The notes under the pieces: model-generated
Told to the model about the DNA's origin: nothing
Seen by the model: only the letters and a program-made list of their open reading frames with translations
Databases searched by the model: none
Assembly (NCBI GenBank): GCA_031216915.1
Contig: CM062288.1
Location: 179,144,596-179,208,595 of the forward strand
DNA length: 64,000 nucleotides
Direction of reading: 5' to 3'
From: Pictodentalium vernedei
Taxonomy: Eukaryota > Mollusca > Scaphopoda > Dentaliida > Dentaliidae
Position numbers and translations under genes: made by a program
Shown here: positions 45,754 through 57,570 of the stretch, piece by piece
Layout: the number at the start of each line of letters is the position of its first letter
Numbering within the stretch: position 1 is the stretch's first letter

Positions 45754-45969
45754 GCTTCTTGAAGGTCAGTTTCAGCCTTGTGCTGTTACTGCCCTTTTTT
45801 CTGTCTGTGTGTCACACAGGCTCATATGTCTCTTTTCATTGTCCTTTACCAATGATTGCGACATTATGGTTGATAAGCCTTGGGACCTCTTCCTTCTGCT
45901 TCACGGTTCCAGTGCACTAGGGTTATGTGGGGGTTGGTTATGCGATTCCCTCCAGCCTTTTGTCTATTC

Positions 45970-46061
45970 AGCCTGTAGTAAACAATTGTGAGTAGGTTGA
46001 TAAGAAATCTAAATTTTATAGTAAATTTCCTTTCTTATTATACCTACCACAATTGTTTACA
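45970..46061. repeat. Internal complementary region of DIRS copy E
   Basis: 45970-46008 is the complement of the element's left end (GAGTAGGTTGATAAGAAAT versus ATTTCTTATCAACCTACTC). 46008-46061 is the complement of its right end (CTAAATTTTATAGTAAATTT versus AAATTTACTATAAAATTTAG). Known DIRS elements use this as a template for joining the ends. Confidence 0.9.
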
Positions 46062-46077
46062 TGGAGGCCCTCCCATC

Positions 46078-46095
46078 TTCTTTACGGGTAAAGAA
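46078..46095 (+). other. Conserved GGG-loop hairpin of DIRS copy E
   Basis: TTCTTTAC-GG-GTAAAGAA, an 8-bp stem unrelated in sequence to those of copies A, C and D but in the same place: after the internal complementary region and GGCCCTCCCA, before CCTCCCCGCTGA. Confidence 0.7.
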
Positions 46096-46650
46096 TCTTT
46101 CCTCCCCGCTGATCACATAACTCTAACGTTTACGGATTCAAAAAGAATGAGTCTTTAGAGACGGTATGCGCACTGGCAACGGAAGTCGTGGAGTTGTACT
46201 TGGGAGAGAGCGTCCGTACTGGGTCTGCGCCGGTTGCACTCGACCCAGTTTTGGCTTATTTTTATTGGTGCTTTTGCACCACTTTTCTTTCCCAACTTGC
46301 TTGGGAAAGACAAAAATAGAGAGTATTTTATCCGAGTTAGGGACTTCCACTGTAGTGCAAGCCTGTAGTAAACAATTGTGGTAGGTATAATAAGAAAGGA
46401 AATTTACTATAAAATTTAGATTTCTTTAAAAATCTTCTTCAGATCCACCAGTCAGAATGCTTTCATATTTGGTATACCACATCTCTATGGGGGTCAGATT
46501 CAAATTTGTTCAAATGGGATCCTGGGTTAATATTTGTTCTCTCCTTTTAACTTATTGCAATATGAGGAAATTTCTTTGCAGATCTTCTTCTTCAGATCCA
46601 CCAGGCAAAATCCTTTTATATTTGGTACATGACATCTCAGCAGTAGAGGT

Positions 46651-46681
<31 letters not shown>

Positions 46682-47385
46682 GGCAGTTTCAAGTTTGTGC
46701 AAATCAGGTCCCTGGGTTTATATTTTTACTCCCTCAGACCTTTAGATTACCCCAATTTCATATCATTTTCAGGTGTGCCCAAATTAGAAAAGGTGTGAGG
46801 ACATCAAGAAAAATATATACATTTTCTGTGCCTCTTCTACATTAAGGCTTAGCAATAAAACAACAGGATAAGAAAGATGTTTCAGGTTTAATATGCCAAA
46901 TTAGGGCAAAACGGTGTGCCCAAAATAGATGAATTTAAAGGCCTGGCTCCCTATGGGAGCCTGCAACATGAAGAAATTTCTTAATAAGTGCAATACAAGG
47001 GAATTTTTTAAAAAAATCTTCTTCAGATCCACCAGTCAGAATCTTTTCATATTCGTTATACAACATCTCTATGGGGATCAGATTTAAGTTTGTTCAAATT
47101 GGGTCCCTGGGTTAATATTTGGACTCTCTATTGGGGGGCAGGGGCGGCTGGGGGGGAGGGTGCAGTGATACATGGACGCTTGAAAGTTTTTCAGTGCTTG
47201 TCTACAGCTGATAGAATTGGAAGCAGAATAATCATCTGACATGGACACTAGAGTTATGAATAATTTCATGACTTCATTCCTCTGTAGTGTTGAGGAATCA
47301 TGACTAACTGAATGTGATCCAAAACACTTCTTTAAATGACTTTGTCAGGTAATTGATTAAGGCCCTTGGGGCCTCTTGTTTTTTT

Positions 47386-48000
47386 TATAGCCCTTCAAAT
47401 ATAGTTTGAGATGTTATATAGTGCTGGACTGTTGGTTGGTTGATTGGTTCATCTTTTGAAATATTGTGGAGCAAACTACTGCAACATTTCATAAGATATT
47501 AATTTGGCAAATGTGCATAACATGCATTTGCAGCTGCTCGATTCAAACATTATAGATTTATTGCCCTTGAATTCTACAGTTGTAAAGAAATAATAATGGG
47601 AAATCTTGTAGAGCAGACTAATTCTGCATCTCATAGGATATTATTGGTTTTGAAATGTGGTATACATAATCAGCATCAAGTTGTGATGTATGTGACTTAA
47701 AGATTCTGCAGTGCGATTTACGCTTTCCAGGGTTATTGCCCTTGAATTCTGCTATTGTAATAATATGACTTCTACACTTCTTGAGATATTGTTTTGAAAC
47801 TTGGTTTGTATTATCAGTATCAAATGCAGATGTGTTACATAAATTGTCTGTGTGGTGATTTGAGATCTACAGAGATTTGGCCTTTGAATTTTACTAGTGT
47901 AGAAGGAAGAAAACACCAGAAAATGCCTCTTTGAAAATCATTTTGTGTTAGAAGCTGGTATCTATCATAGGCTGTGAGGCCATTGGGTGGGGATATTCAA
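47386..48000. repeat. Degenerate tandem repeat, about three units
   Basis: Units about 140-175 bp apart share ATTGCCCTTGAATTCT (47562, 47737; TTGGCCTTTGAATTTTACT at 47876) and CATTTCATAAGATATTAAT/CATCTCATAGGATATTATTGG. No gene. Confidence 0.5.
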
Positions 48001-49819
48001 ACTGGCTGGATGCCACTTCAGATATTCTAATAAAAGGTATAAAATTAACTCTTTTCCTCAAAATCAGTGTGCTGAAATGGACTGAAATTTGGGGCTCAGT
48101 CTTCTATGATTACGTATAACTTGACAGCTAATTGTCATAGAGGATCAAATGACCACTCAATTTTGTGTAGCTTCCGACTTTTTTCTTGAAAGTAAAATAA
48201 ACAAATCTTGAATCAGTTGTGCATCTGTTGCAGCTGGGGTCAAACTGTGATATGATCCTCAAAAGGGTGGGTGAGAACAAAAATCAAAAGTTTTGGACCC
48301 TGTTTGTTTTACACCCCCAGAATTATTATTATGACTCAAAATGAATCGTTGAAACAAATATTGTCTTAAGGTACACATATATGGGCAATTTTTAAAAAAA
48401 AAAGCTCCAATGTTCTAAATTAAAGGTGCTATGAAGAAAGGGATCACGCTTGGCTCTTGTTTCTCAAAACTCACAAATATCAGAATTTGAGGTTTGTCAA
48501 ACCTATTTTACGAAACACATCACATAACTATCCCAAATAATATTAATGTTGCACATTTTAAACATCAGACTGGTGGTCTGAGGCAAGAAATTGTTTAAAT
48601 GGAACATTTTAAAACGAAAAAGGTTTGTATGGTCGTCGGTTAAAATAAATTTTAAAAATCAGGTAAAATATCTTGGAACACCATCTGCTAAGTGCATTTG
48701 GTGAAATTACCACAGAATATCAACATTAAGTCATTAGTGATCATTGAGAAAGAACACATGGGAAGTGAATGATCACAAACTGGATAATTTCCTCTTTGTT
48801 CAAGGAATTGAAGTGAGTTTCCATCTGTATGTGTTGGATATTTCTTGACAGTATATATGACAGTGCTATCACCAGGGAAAAGTTTTTGGCAAAGACCAAA
48901 GGTGAGTTCCACAGATTGGGGGGGAGGGGTGTTGGGAAAGGTTCAGATTATTATTGGTCTGGTGAGTAAGAGCAACAGCACTCTCCAGTGAAGAACAATC
49001 AATAACAATCACTCCTCCTATCACACAGTAGTACTGTAATGAGAGCAGTCAGTAGTTCTTAACGGAAGAGTTCTTACCAGTAGAGGGTCCTAAGATAATA
49101 CACAATAACCCTAATGGCTGACTTGGGATTTTCTCTTGGATTAACATCTTTTGGTAACCATCAGCTAGCTCCTGTAGATCATGATTAATTACCTACCAAC
49201 CCCCATGGGAACTCCAAGAAGTGGAGCAGTGTTTGTTTACTGTAGTAAACACATTCTGCTCTGCTGCAAAAATAGGTCTCAGAACCAACACCTGCAGTGA
49301 AAGTCCTCAAAGTTGGCAGCATAAGTATAAATGATTGGCTAAACTTGACTTATTACCCATGTTGTGGTCATAATATAGCCATAGATGCTGAAAGTGACCT
49401 TAAACACCTATAAATAAAAAAGTAAATAACTATCTACTAAGCATTAGGCCATACAAAGTTGATTGTCTGTTTCTCAGGCCATTTTTTCCCAAAAAGCATG
49501 CCGGCGGGCGTTTTTTTTTTTTTTCTTTTTATTTTCTCCCGAGAGGTTGTTTGTGGTAATTTGACGCCCACCCAAACGTCTGGTGGACCACGCAAAATTT
49601 CGTAAATATATTGGTTATTTACCATAGGGGTGTTGGGTCATAAATGAAGTGGGGTTTGAATGTTTGTTTTTTCAGTGAAACCGGAAAATTATAACACAGG
49701 ACGAAAGTCACGAAACGCCTCGTGGGTGAAACGTCTCGGGTTGAAACGTCTCGGGGACAAATCAAATGTCGAAGTGCCAACTTTCAGAGATTTATTTTAC
49801 CCCCACCACCCCCCCCCCG

Positions 49820-49865
<46 letters not shown>

Positions 49866-51100
49866 AATCCTTTCACAACCTGCCTAATAAAATCGTGAAT
49901 CGCAATTTTTCCCCATTATATTCAAAATTATCACAACCCATTTGAACGGGCAGTTCATCCATAAATCATATTTTTTGGAAATCTGAAAATGAAATACAAA
50001 ACGAATGTTTGCGTGTTTCTATTAACCAATTCGACCGCACATACCTGCCTATATGCGATTTATTTTCAACTATGACTGTTACTTTTATATCAAGCAACGG
50101 TTACTATTAGTTATCCAATTATCCTGCATCTCAAATGCATTTATTTAAATTAACTGGGAAACTCGTAACAGTTTCAAATAACAGTACACAAATTCCCAAT
50201 GACGGCCATTTACAATACAAAAGTTACTAAAAGTAAATGCCAGGAGACTGTGTTCCATTCAACATAGCACCTGACTTTGCAGACATTCTGAGGGTTGGTG
50301 CGAATCAAACGTTGTGCGAATCGACCATTCCCCTTTGTGACTGTTTGTTGTCAGACTGAAAGACACCTTCCTTCTTGCTGTCATTATGACTTACCTTTTA
50401 CAGAATAAAACACTTTCTGTCGTGAATATTGCTAAAACCCACCCACTTTATTAAAGTATGATGTAGAAAAAGCTTGAAGTGTGTTAATTTAAAATTTGCG
50501 AACGCATCAATATCGATTTACCGAAATAAGCACAATATCTCAATTTTTTTTGAAGATTTTTTTGTGTCATAAAAAGGTTGCATGTGCACCAAAAATGACC
50601 ATGCGTGCGGGCCTGAGAAACAGAGGTTCTTTTTTTTTATAGCCTTATACACATGCTGTGCTGTTCTATGGCCTTCAGTGAAAGAGAGCTAGTATATGCT
50701 TGGCTGTGAGGGGAAGGAATTTGGTCTCTAAGGTTGTCATCAAAATGGAGTAGTAAGACAGAACTAGGAATCATCAATTTATATACACTAACAACTACTC
50801 ATAATAATTTATAACAAACATAAACACATGTTATGGCTAACCATTTATGAAATAATAACAAAATATTACATGTTGTGAATACTTTCTCAGGTTGCATTCA
50901 TAGAAAATATGTAAATTCACCTTTACTGACTTACTTATTTGGTGGTATATTTAGTTAATTATTTGCTCACCCACCTGTTTTTTACTTACAGGATATTGCA
51001 TGGTATCACATGCCGAAATTGAAATAAAAATATAAAATTGCACAATTTCAAATAACCAGAAAACAGTGTGTGATGTTTCATAGCTGTCTCTTTTTATACC
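48000..51100. other. Repeat-poor DNA with poly-C tract, no supported gene
   Basis: Contains a minus-strand 74-codon frame (48688-48912) without recognisable features and a long C tract (about 49800-49855) followed by A12. I searched by eye for splice-bounded dynein exons and found none that convinced me. Confidence 0.4.
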
Positions 51101-52146
51101 CCCCACAACTCTGAAATCACCTTATCCATCTGTCTGTCTGTCCGCTCTATAATACGAGCTTACCGGAATATTATGAGCTTATTTGATATATTATGAGCTT
51201 AATTACTAAGATATGAGACTTATGAGGCAAATAGCAATTTTTTGAGGTTTATATTAAGGGTTAGGGTCAATTCAGGGTTGGGTCATCAAGCATTATGTTG
51301 GGGGATGTAACCATGTCTATACCCACCCAAAAATTTTAAAGAAAAACGAGGTCTTAACCGTTGTCCAAACGAATTAAAATGATCAATTTTTCGTAAAAAA
51401 TTAAGCCCACAACTCCCATTTTTAAGAAACATCTGTCCATCTGTCTGTCCATCCATAGACATAATTTTGTCCAGAGATTTTCTCAGATGTTCATGGACCA
51501 ATCTATTCGAAACATGGTATGAATGTTCTCTACCATGGGAACCTGCGCATGTGCGATTATAGTTCCGGTCGGATTATTTGCCGAAATAATTGCCTAGAAT
51601 TTTGTCAGGTGATTTTCTCAGATGTTTATGAGTCAATTCCTTCGAAACTTGGATGTTCACTACCATGGGAACCTGTGCACCTGTGATTATAGTTTTGATC
51701 GGACCTTTTTTTGCCAGAGTTATGCCCCTTTTCATCTTAGAAAGTGCAAATTTTGTCCTGAGATTTTCTCAGATATTTATTTGTTGATTCCTTCGAAACT
51801 TGGTATGGATGTTCACTACCATGGGAATCTGTGCACCTGTGGTTATAGTTTCCATCAGACTTTATTTTGTTAGAGTTATGCTCTTTTTCATCTTAGAATA
51901 ATGGCAGCTGTGGGTATGGACAGGCCCAACTGGGACAGTCACACCTCTAGTTTTAAATTCGGAGCTAGGTGAATCACAAGGTAGCATTTTTATGCTCCCC
52001 GAAAAAATTTGGGGGGAGCATATTGTCGCCATCCTGTCCGTTGTCCAAAACAAATGGTTTCCGGATGATAACTTTAGTTTGACTAAACAAAATGAAACAA
52101 AATTTTATACATGGGTTTACAACCACATAATACAGTTTGGGATTAG
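51100..52146. repeat. Short tandem repeats upstream of DIRS copy D
   Basis: Units carrying GATTTTCTCAGATGTT ... TTCGAAAC ... CTACCATGGGAACCTG recur at about 51475, 51608 and 51763. The last 180 bp (from TGGTTTCCGGATGATAACTT, 52046) belong to the repeat seen again at 57160-57570, which copy D interrupts. Confidence 0.6.
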
Positions 52147-52167
52147 ACCGCGGCTCCACAGGCCTCT

Positions 52168-52923
52168 GTGACGGACTTGCTATCACAGATAGCTCAATTC
52201 ATCCCAGCATCCCAGCAGCCATCAGAAACTTTTTCAGTAAAGAAACTGTCTGAGGAAGCTGGGTCGGTTCGCTCCCCTGCAGAGTCAGAAAGGGACGACC
52301 GAGATTTTTATGTGGTCCAGGCGGATGGTAAAAGGGAATCAGCGCAGCTGAAACTTTCCCTTTCCGAGCAACTTAAGGTGGCCATAGATTTCATCCGGCA
52401 ACACCTTTTAGAAGTTGTTTCTCCGGACCAAAATGCTGCTTTACCTGATAAGAAACTGAAAGCGTCACTGGACACAGATTTATTCGTCCGGAATAGGGAC
52501 ATGGAGCCTGACTTTCCAACCCAGTCCAGAAATGTCACGGACATTTGTACTTCTTAATGACGCTATATCCAATCTAGCCTTTAAGACTGGCAAATCGGGT
52601 TTCTTATTGTCTCATGCTCTACAGCTGCCTTTCATATATCATAGAAATAGATTTGAAACGGCAGGACAGGGTGTGCCGAGAGTTCTTCTGTGTTTAGACA
52701 ACCAGGCAGACTACTTGGGATTGTCATTGACGGCGTCTATGTCGATTTATCCAGTACGCTGGTGACGACTTTCTTGTCTAACAGAAAAATCAGTTTAGAC
52801 GCATTATCTTACGCAGATCACGTTACCAGAGCGTTATCATTACGTCTTGAAGGAAAGAATTCCAGGATGTTCAAAACTTCCTTAAGAGTTCTTTCGAGGG
52901 CCATAGAGTGGATAGTAAGGTGA
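52168..52923 (+). pseudogene. Gag-like region of DIRS copy D
   Basis: 52168-52557 reads MTDLLSQIAQFIPASQQPSE ... LKLSLSEQLKVAIDFIRQHL ... DKKLKASLDTDLFVRN. A further frame, 52690-52923, has ISLDALSYADHVTRALSLRL and FKTSLRVLSRAIEWIV, matching LSLSDHVVSALAAYL and APLRVLSKALMHL in copy E gag. Frames do not join. The function would be the structural protein. Confidence 0.65.
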
Positions 52924-53183
52924 AAAACTCTCTTCCAGTCACTCCGGTCTCAGGAGAGCTTCTCTTCGACGGTAAGCTTTCTACAATCTATAATCAGATT
53001 ACTAAGAAAGCTTCGGTTTCTCTGCTTTTAAATCCGCTTTGAAAAAGTCAGACTCAGCAGGGAGGAGTAAGGCAGGCACTTCGGGGGAGAATACGTCCAA
53101 AGAAAGTTCCTATAGAGGATCTTAGAAAGCCTCTACGTCTTTCTCCGGAGACCGTCAGAGTAGCGACTCAGATAGGGGTTGTA

Positions 53184-55234
53184 ATGCTGGCCGAGATAAC
53201 CGGTCAGATGCCCCTAGGTCGACTGGGCGAGGTCCGGATCGTGGAGGACGTGGTTTCTCCTCCTGCAACCCTCGCAGGGCCTGGAGGTGATGGTCTAAAC
53301 CTCTATTGCGTTCCAGTGGGCGGAAGGCTGTCAAGATTCTTAACCAATTGGTTGTCAATTACGGATGACCCATGGGTGCAAGGGGTTATTTCCGAAGGTC
53401 TAAAACTGTCCTTCAAGGAAAAACCTCGTTAACTCGAAGTCCACGCTGGTCTCAGCTTCTGTTAAACGTACAGAAGAGATTCGCTTCTATCAGAAGTTCA
53501 ATCTCTTCTGGACAAGAACGCTATAGACGTCATAGAATCTCCAGTTTTCTACAGTCATCTGTTCCTGGTTCCAAGACCAGATGGCTTGTTTCGTCTAGTT
53601 ATAGATCTGAGCTGGATAAACAAGCTGACCATGGCTCCAAAATTTTATATGGAGACCATCTGATCGGTCAGAGCGAGCATTCGAGTGAACGATTATGCTG
53701 CGAGCATAGATCTCAAGGATGTGTACTTTCACGTCATGGTACATCCGGCGTTTAGAAAGTACCTTCGCTTCGCTGTCCCAGGAGTTGTTTTTAGTTCCGA
53801 GCAATGATCCTCTGGTCTGAACGTAGCGGCCTGGGCCTCATTTCCGAGCCCATTCATCTGTGGTAACGTCGGCCTACTTGGACGACATTCTTCAGAGTTA
53901 GGCAGCAAGTTAATGCTTCAGAACGATGTTCAGAGTCTGCTTCAATTGCTCCAACGTCTTGGTTTCATAGTAAACGAAAAGAAGTTGGATCTAGTGCCAT
54001 CCAAGTCATTCACCCACGTGGGAATGAGCTTAAAGACGCACAACAATCTCCTTCGTCTGCCGTTAACCAGAGCGATATTAGTCAGTTGTTACGCTCGCTT
54101 TTGTCTTCACTCAAATGTAGTAGTAACAGCGAGAGAATTCATGAGACTGACAGGTTTGTGCAGAGCCGCTGCAGATCTTATTCCGATGGGGCGGCTACGC
54201 ACTCGTCCACTCCAGATATTTTTTACTCCGAATTGGAGTGTGAAGACTCATTCGCTCGAAACGAACATCGTCTTGTCGAATCATGTGAAACATGAGATTC
54301 TGACTTGGGCAGATATTCAGTGGTTAACTCAGGGAGTACCACTGCAACTGCCGGATCCGATTTTTCTGATATTGACGGATGCAAGTCAAACAGGTTGGGG
54401 CGCAACTTTGAGCCCATCAGATTCGAGGTGCCAGGGTCTTTGGGATCCGCAGTTCCTAAACAAGCACATAAACATCAAAAGATGATGTCAATTGGCTTGC
54501 GCTACGTCAGTGGATGAACATCATTCAGAATTCGCATGTTCAATTTCTGTCCGACAATTCGACAGTAGTAGCGTATATTTGGAATCAGGGAGGCACTCAT
54601 TCCATTCCATTGTTCAATCTAACGGAAAGAATTCTTCTGTTTGTCCTAGAGCATCAAGTTCTTCTATCGGTCCGTCATATTCCGGGTCGTCTGAACGTTC
54701 TAGCGGACTCCCTTTCTTAGAAAGGTATGTTGCCGTCAGAATGGACTCTCAACAAACGAGTATTCAATCAGATTTGCTACCTAGGGATCGTCCTATGATA
54801 GACTTATTTGCGACGCATCTCAACAATCATTTGCAGACGTATGTGTCGTCATGCCCAGATCCTCGAGCGTTTGCAGTAGACACCCTCTCGATCTCATGGG
54901 ACGGAATGATAGGATACGCATATCCTCCAGTTCCGTTGATTCAGCTGATATTGCTAAAATCAAGCAATCTCACTGCAAGATCCTATTGGTAGCATCTCTT
55001 TCACCCCAGAGACCATGGATAAATCTATTCAGGTGTCGGTTGTGGGACATTCCGCGGAAGCTTTCTCCACGGGAGGACCTTCTTTCGCAGGGGAAATCGC
55101 GCACACTGCATCACGACCCGCTAGGACTCAACCTTCACGTATTTCCGTTGTGCGGTCCTTCTTGCACGGCAAGCATTTTACAGGATGAGCAGTGGACGCA
55201 ATTTCTAACTGTAGGAGGACCTCCTCTTATCTAA
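53184..55234 (+). pseudogene. RT-RNase H-methyltransferase-like region of DIRS copy D
   Basis: Fragments in changing frames: EDVVSPPATLAGPGGDGLNL and WLSITDDPWVQGVISEGLKL (53184-53432); LFRLVIDLSW-type RT around 53590; LQRLGFIVNEKKLDLVPSKS and MRLTGLCRAAADLIPMGRLR (53913-54485); RNase H with LSDNSTVVAYIWNQGGTHSI and VRHIPGRLNVLADSLS then stop (54514-54720). Then the IDLFATHLNNHLQTYVSSCP region follows (54799-54858). The domain order equals copy E. Multiple stops make it inactive. Confidence 0.7.
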
Positions 55235-56179
55235 ATTATGCTGCTAAGTGGAAGGTTTTCTCTCGTTGGTGTAGGGAGCATTCTGTTGATTGATTTTTTG
55301 ATCCCTCCATTCCAGACATTGCTAATTTTTTGGTCTACTTGTTTGACGAGATCAAACTGCAGCCAAATACTATTAAGGGTTATAAATCTATGCTATCGGA
55401 TACCTATGATAGTTTACAGATTGGATCTAATGTCTCTTTATCTAAGTTAGCGTAAAACTTATCGATAAATAGACCTAGAACCCTTAGGTTAATTCCTAAG
55501 TGAAATTTAGCTTGGGTTCTTCTGAAGCTAAAGAAGCGCCATTTGAACCTCTTGATGCAGTGGATTACGAATACTTATCTTATAAGACAGCTTTTCTCTT
55601 AGCCTTCTCTTCTGCTAGAAAAGTTAGTGAGCTTCATGCACTATCTGTTGATGATTCTCACTATCGTAGTTTTGGTAATACTATTACATTGACTACTAAT
55701 GTTGGATTTTTGGCTAAGAATCAGGCTCCTAATAAGTACCCTAAACCTATTGTTTAGGCTCTTCCATCTCTAGACAGTCATAGGCCTTTGCTTTGTCCAG
55801 TCAGAGCTATGCGTATTTACAACGTAGATCTGAGTTTATCAGAAAGGAACGTAAGCGTTTCTTTCTGTCTTTGCTGCCTAATAGAAAGGACATTATGGTC
55901 CATTCTGTTGCAAAGTGGATTCAATTAACTATCCGTACTGCTTATGATAAATTTTCTTCATCTCAGCAGTCTGTGCTTAAGATTTAGGTGCATGAAGTAA
56001 TAGCGCTGTCTACATCTTGGGCGTATGCTAATAGTGTTACTATTACCGATTTGATGAAGGCTGCATATTGGTCTCAGCCTTCCATGTTCACAAATTTTTA
56101 TCTTAGAAATATTGAGTCCATTACTGGCGACCTGCATTGTTTAGGTCTGTTATCTGTTGCTCAGAATATCGTCCACTAA
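55190..56179 (+). pseudogene. Tyrosine recombinase of DIRS copy D, catalytic Arg lost
   Basis: NYAAKWKVFSRWCREHSVD (55228 on), LQPNTIKGYKSMLSDTYDSL, then EAPFEPLDAVDYEYLSYKTA and SARKVSELHALSVDDSHYR (55500-55757), and finally HEVIALSTSWAYANSVTITD ... TNFYLRNIESI (55988-56179). The HxxR box reads HEVI, so the second catalytic arginine is replaced, and the frame has internal stops. Copy E keeps HEVR. Confidence 0.7.
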
Positions 56180-56885
56180 ACAGTTGCAACTATAGTTATG
56201 CAGGCTTTCTGTTCCGGTAGTGACTCTGTCCTGCTGCCCTCTTCGTTCTGGGGTATTTGACCCAGAGCAAGGGGAAGGGGAGTGGGGGGGGGATGGTGTT
56301 CCCTTTTATCACCTGCTTTATAGTGAAAAGCAAGGGAATACCTCCTCTGGAGTCAGTAATTCCGAGTCGGTGCCGGGATGGTTTTAAAGTGTAAAGCTAA
56401 TGTCTATCTCATTTATATAATATTTTTAAAGTGTAGCTCGGTGTGAAGCATTTGTATATGTCACGTGTCATACGAGCGCTAATATACAATCCTCAGACAC
56501 TTTTAAAAGAGTGTAAAGAGTCTCATTCTCTGGACTATCTTTATTTATTGGCTTTCCTTTAAAAAGATTAGTATAATGGGTTATACTGGATGTTAATAGA
56601 GATCATTGATGACATTGTGCTCAATTACGGAATGGTATTGTATCTTTCTTTTTTGGTATAAACAAGAAAGATACATGTAAAGCCTGCTCTCCTCTTCTCC
56701 TGGAGGGGATAATTCTGTTTACATGTAATTGAGTCTATTGGATTTTTCTTTATGTTCTAGGCCCTCCAGCCCTTTTTCTATTCAGCTAAGTCTGGGTCAT
56801 TGGTATAGTATAAAATGTCAAAAAATTTATAGTAATTTATATATTTTTTATACTTACCATTGACCCAGATGGGGATGGCCCTCCC

Positions 56886-56902
56886 ATGAGTTGGGAACTC
56901 AT
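56886..56902 (+). other. Conserved GGG-loop hairpin of DIRS copy D
   Basis: ATGAGTT-GGG-AACTCAT, a perfect 7-bp stem in the same context as in copies A, C and E. Confidence 0.7.
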
Positions 56903-57159
56903 ACCTCACCGCTGATTACATAATACTTACCAGGCACTGGTGGTAAGAATGAGGATTTGGCTCCAATTTCGGTACTTCCTGGACAATGCGCATGCACAGT
57001 GGACAAAAATATGGAGGACCACATAGGACGTCTATTTTTTTGATTTTGATGCAAGTTTTGGGGATTGGGGGAGCAAAATTTGTGTTTGGCCTTAGCACCA
57101 GCTAAGTCTGGGTCATTGGTAAGTATAAAAAATATATAAATTACTATAAATTTTCAACT

Positions 57160-57570
57160 TTTTGGCAGAGTTATGGCCCTTTTCCGACTTAGAAAACATG
57201 TTGATATTGGTTTCTGGACAATAACTTTAGTTTGAGCGAATGAAATGAAAAAAAATTTATCTATGGGTTTATAACCACATAATACAGGTTGGGATTGGAT
57301 TGATAGTGGGCTTGTCCTGATATATTTTTGGCAGAGTTATGCCCCCTTTCTGACTTAGAAAACATGTTGATATTGGTTTCTGGATGATAACTTTAGTTTG
57401 AGTGAACAAATTAAAACAACATTTTATACATAGGTTTATAACAACATAATACAGGTTTGGATTGATAGCGGGCTTGGTCCGATATTTTTTGGCAGAGTTA
57501 TGGTCCTTTTCCCTCTTAGAAGACATGTTGATATTGGTTTCCGGATGGTAACTTGAGTTATAGGTGTCCG
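57160..57570. repeat. ~165-bp tandem repeat flanking copy D
   Basis: The anchor GGCAGAGTTATG recurs at about 57164, 57331 and 57491. Each unit holds GACTTAGAAAACATGTTGATA, TGGTTTC-GGA-ATAACTTTAG and TTTATAACCACATAATACAG. Related sequence lies at 52046-52146 and 62950-63720. Confidence 0.75.

Larger units (their letters stand above)
39889..46425 (+). mobile_element. DIRS retrotransposon copy E, structurally complete
   Basis: Inverted terminal repeats of about 240 bp (roughly 39907-40145 and 46128-46378) are nearly perfect complements; each contains ACAATTGTTTACTACAGGCT or its complement. An internal complementary region at 45970-46061 fuses the complement of the left end (to 46008) with that of the right end, the hallmark DIRS circle-junction arrangement. 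ATTTCTT occurs at both borders (39888-39894, 46420-46426) and at the junction as AAGAAAT (46002-46008). Genes in order: gag, RT-RNase H-methyltransferase-like, tyrosine recombinase. No target duplication is expected for this class. Confidence 0.9.
38655..47385. repeat. Mobile repeat with ~160-bp tandem core, second copy, interrupted by DIRS copy E
   Basis: Head AGCTCACCTGAGCAAAACTC (hairpin CCTGAG-CAAAA-CTCAGG at about 38661) and tail GGCCCTTGGGGCCTCTTGTT ending at about 47380. The ~160-bp units occupy 38890-39888 and continue at 46427-47110. The sequence jumps from ATGAGGAAATTTCT (39880-39893) to ATTTCTTTAAAAATCTTCTTC (46420-46440), reconstituting one unit if the DIRS element is removed. Confidence 0.8.
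52147..57155 (+). mobile_element. DIRS-like retroelement copy D, 5' truncated
   Basis: The element starts abruptly at AGACCGCGGCTCCACAGGCC (about 52147) in the gag region without a left ITR. It keeps gag, RT-RNase H-methyltransferase-like and recombinase remnants in order, the internal complementary region (56786-56872) and the right ITR (to about 57155). The right border TTACTATAAATTTT matches copy A. It interrupts a tandem repeat: the left flank ends ATACAGTTTGGGATT and the right flank starts TTTTTGGCAGAGTTATGG. Recombinase and RT are broken by many stops. Confidence 0.8.

Noticed and set aside
39905..46384. Short frames at 39905-40121 and 46138-46384
   Set aside because: Both lie in the inverted terminal repeats of DIRS copy E and encode nothing recognisable.
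36052..47385. Firm Helitron assignment for the satellite-bearing repeats
   Set aside because: Ends have hairpins, but the canonical 3' CTRR is not clear, and no Rep/helicase gene is present.
48688..48912. Host exon near a GTGAGT donor
   Set aside because: The + strand sequence before the donor does not read like dynein, and the minus-strand frame has no recognisable features.
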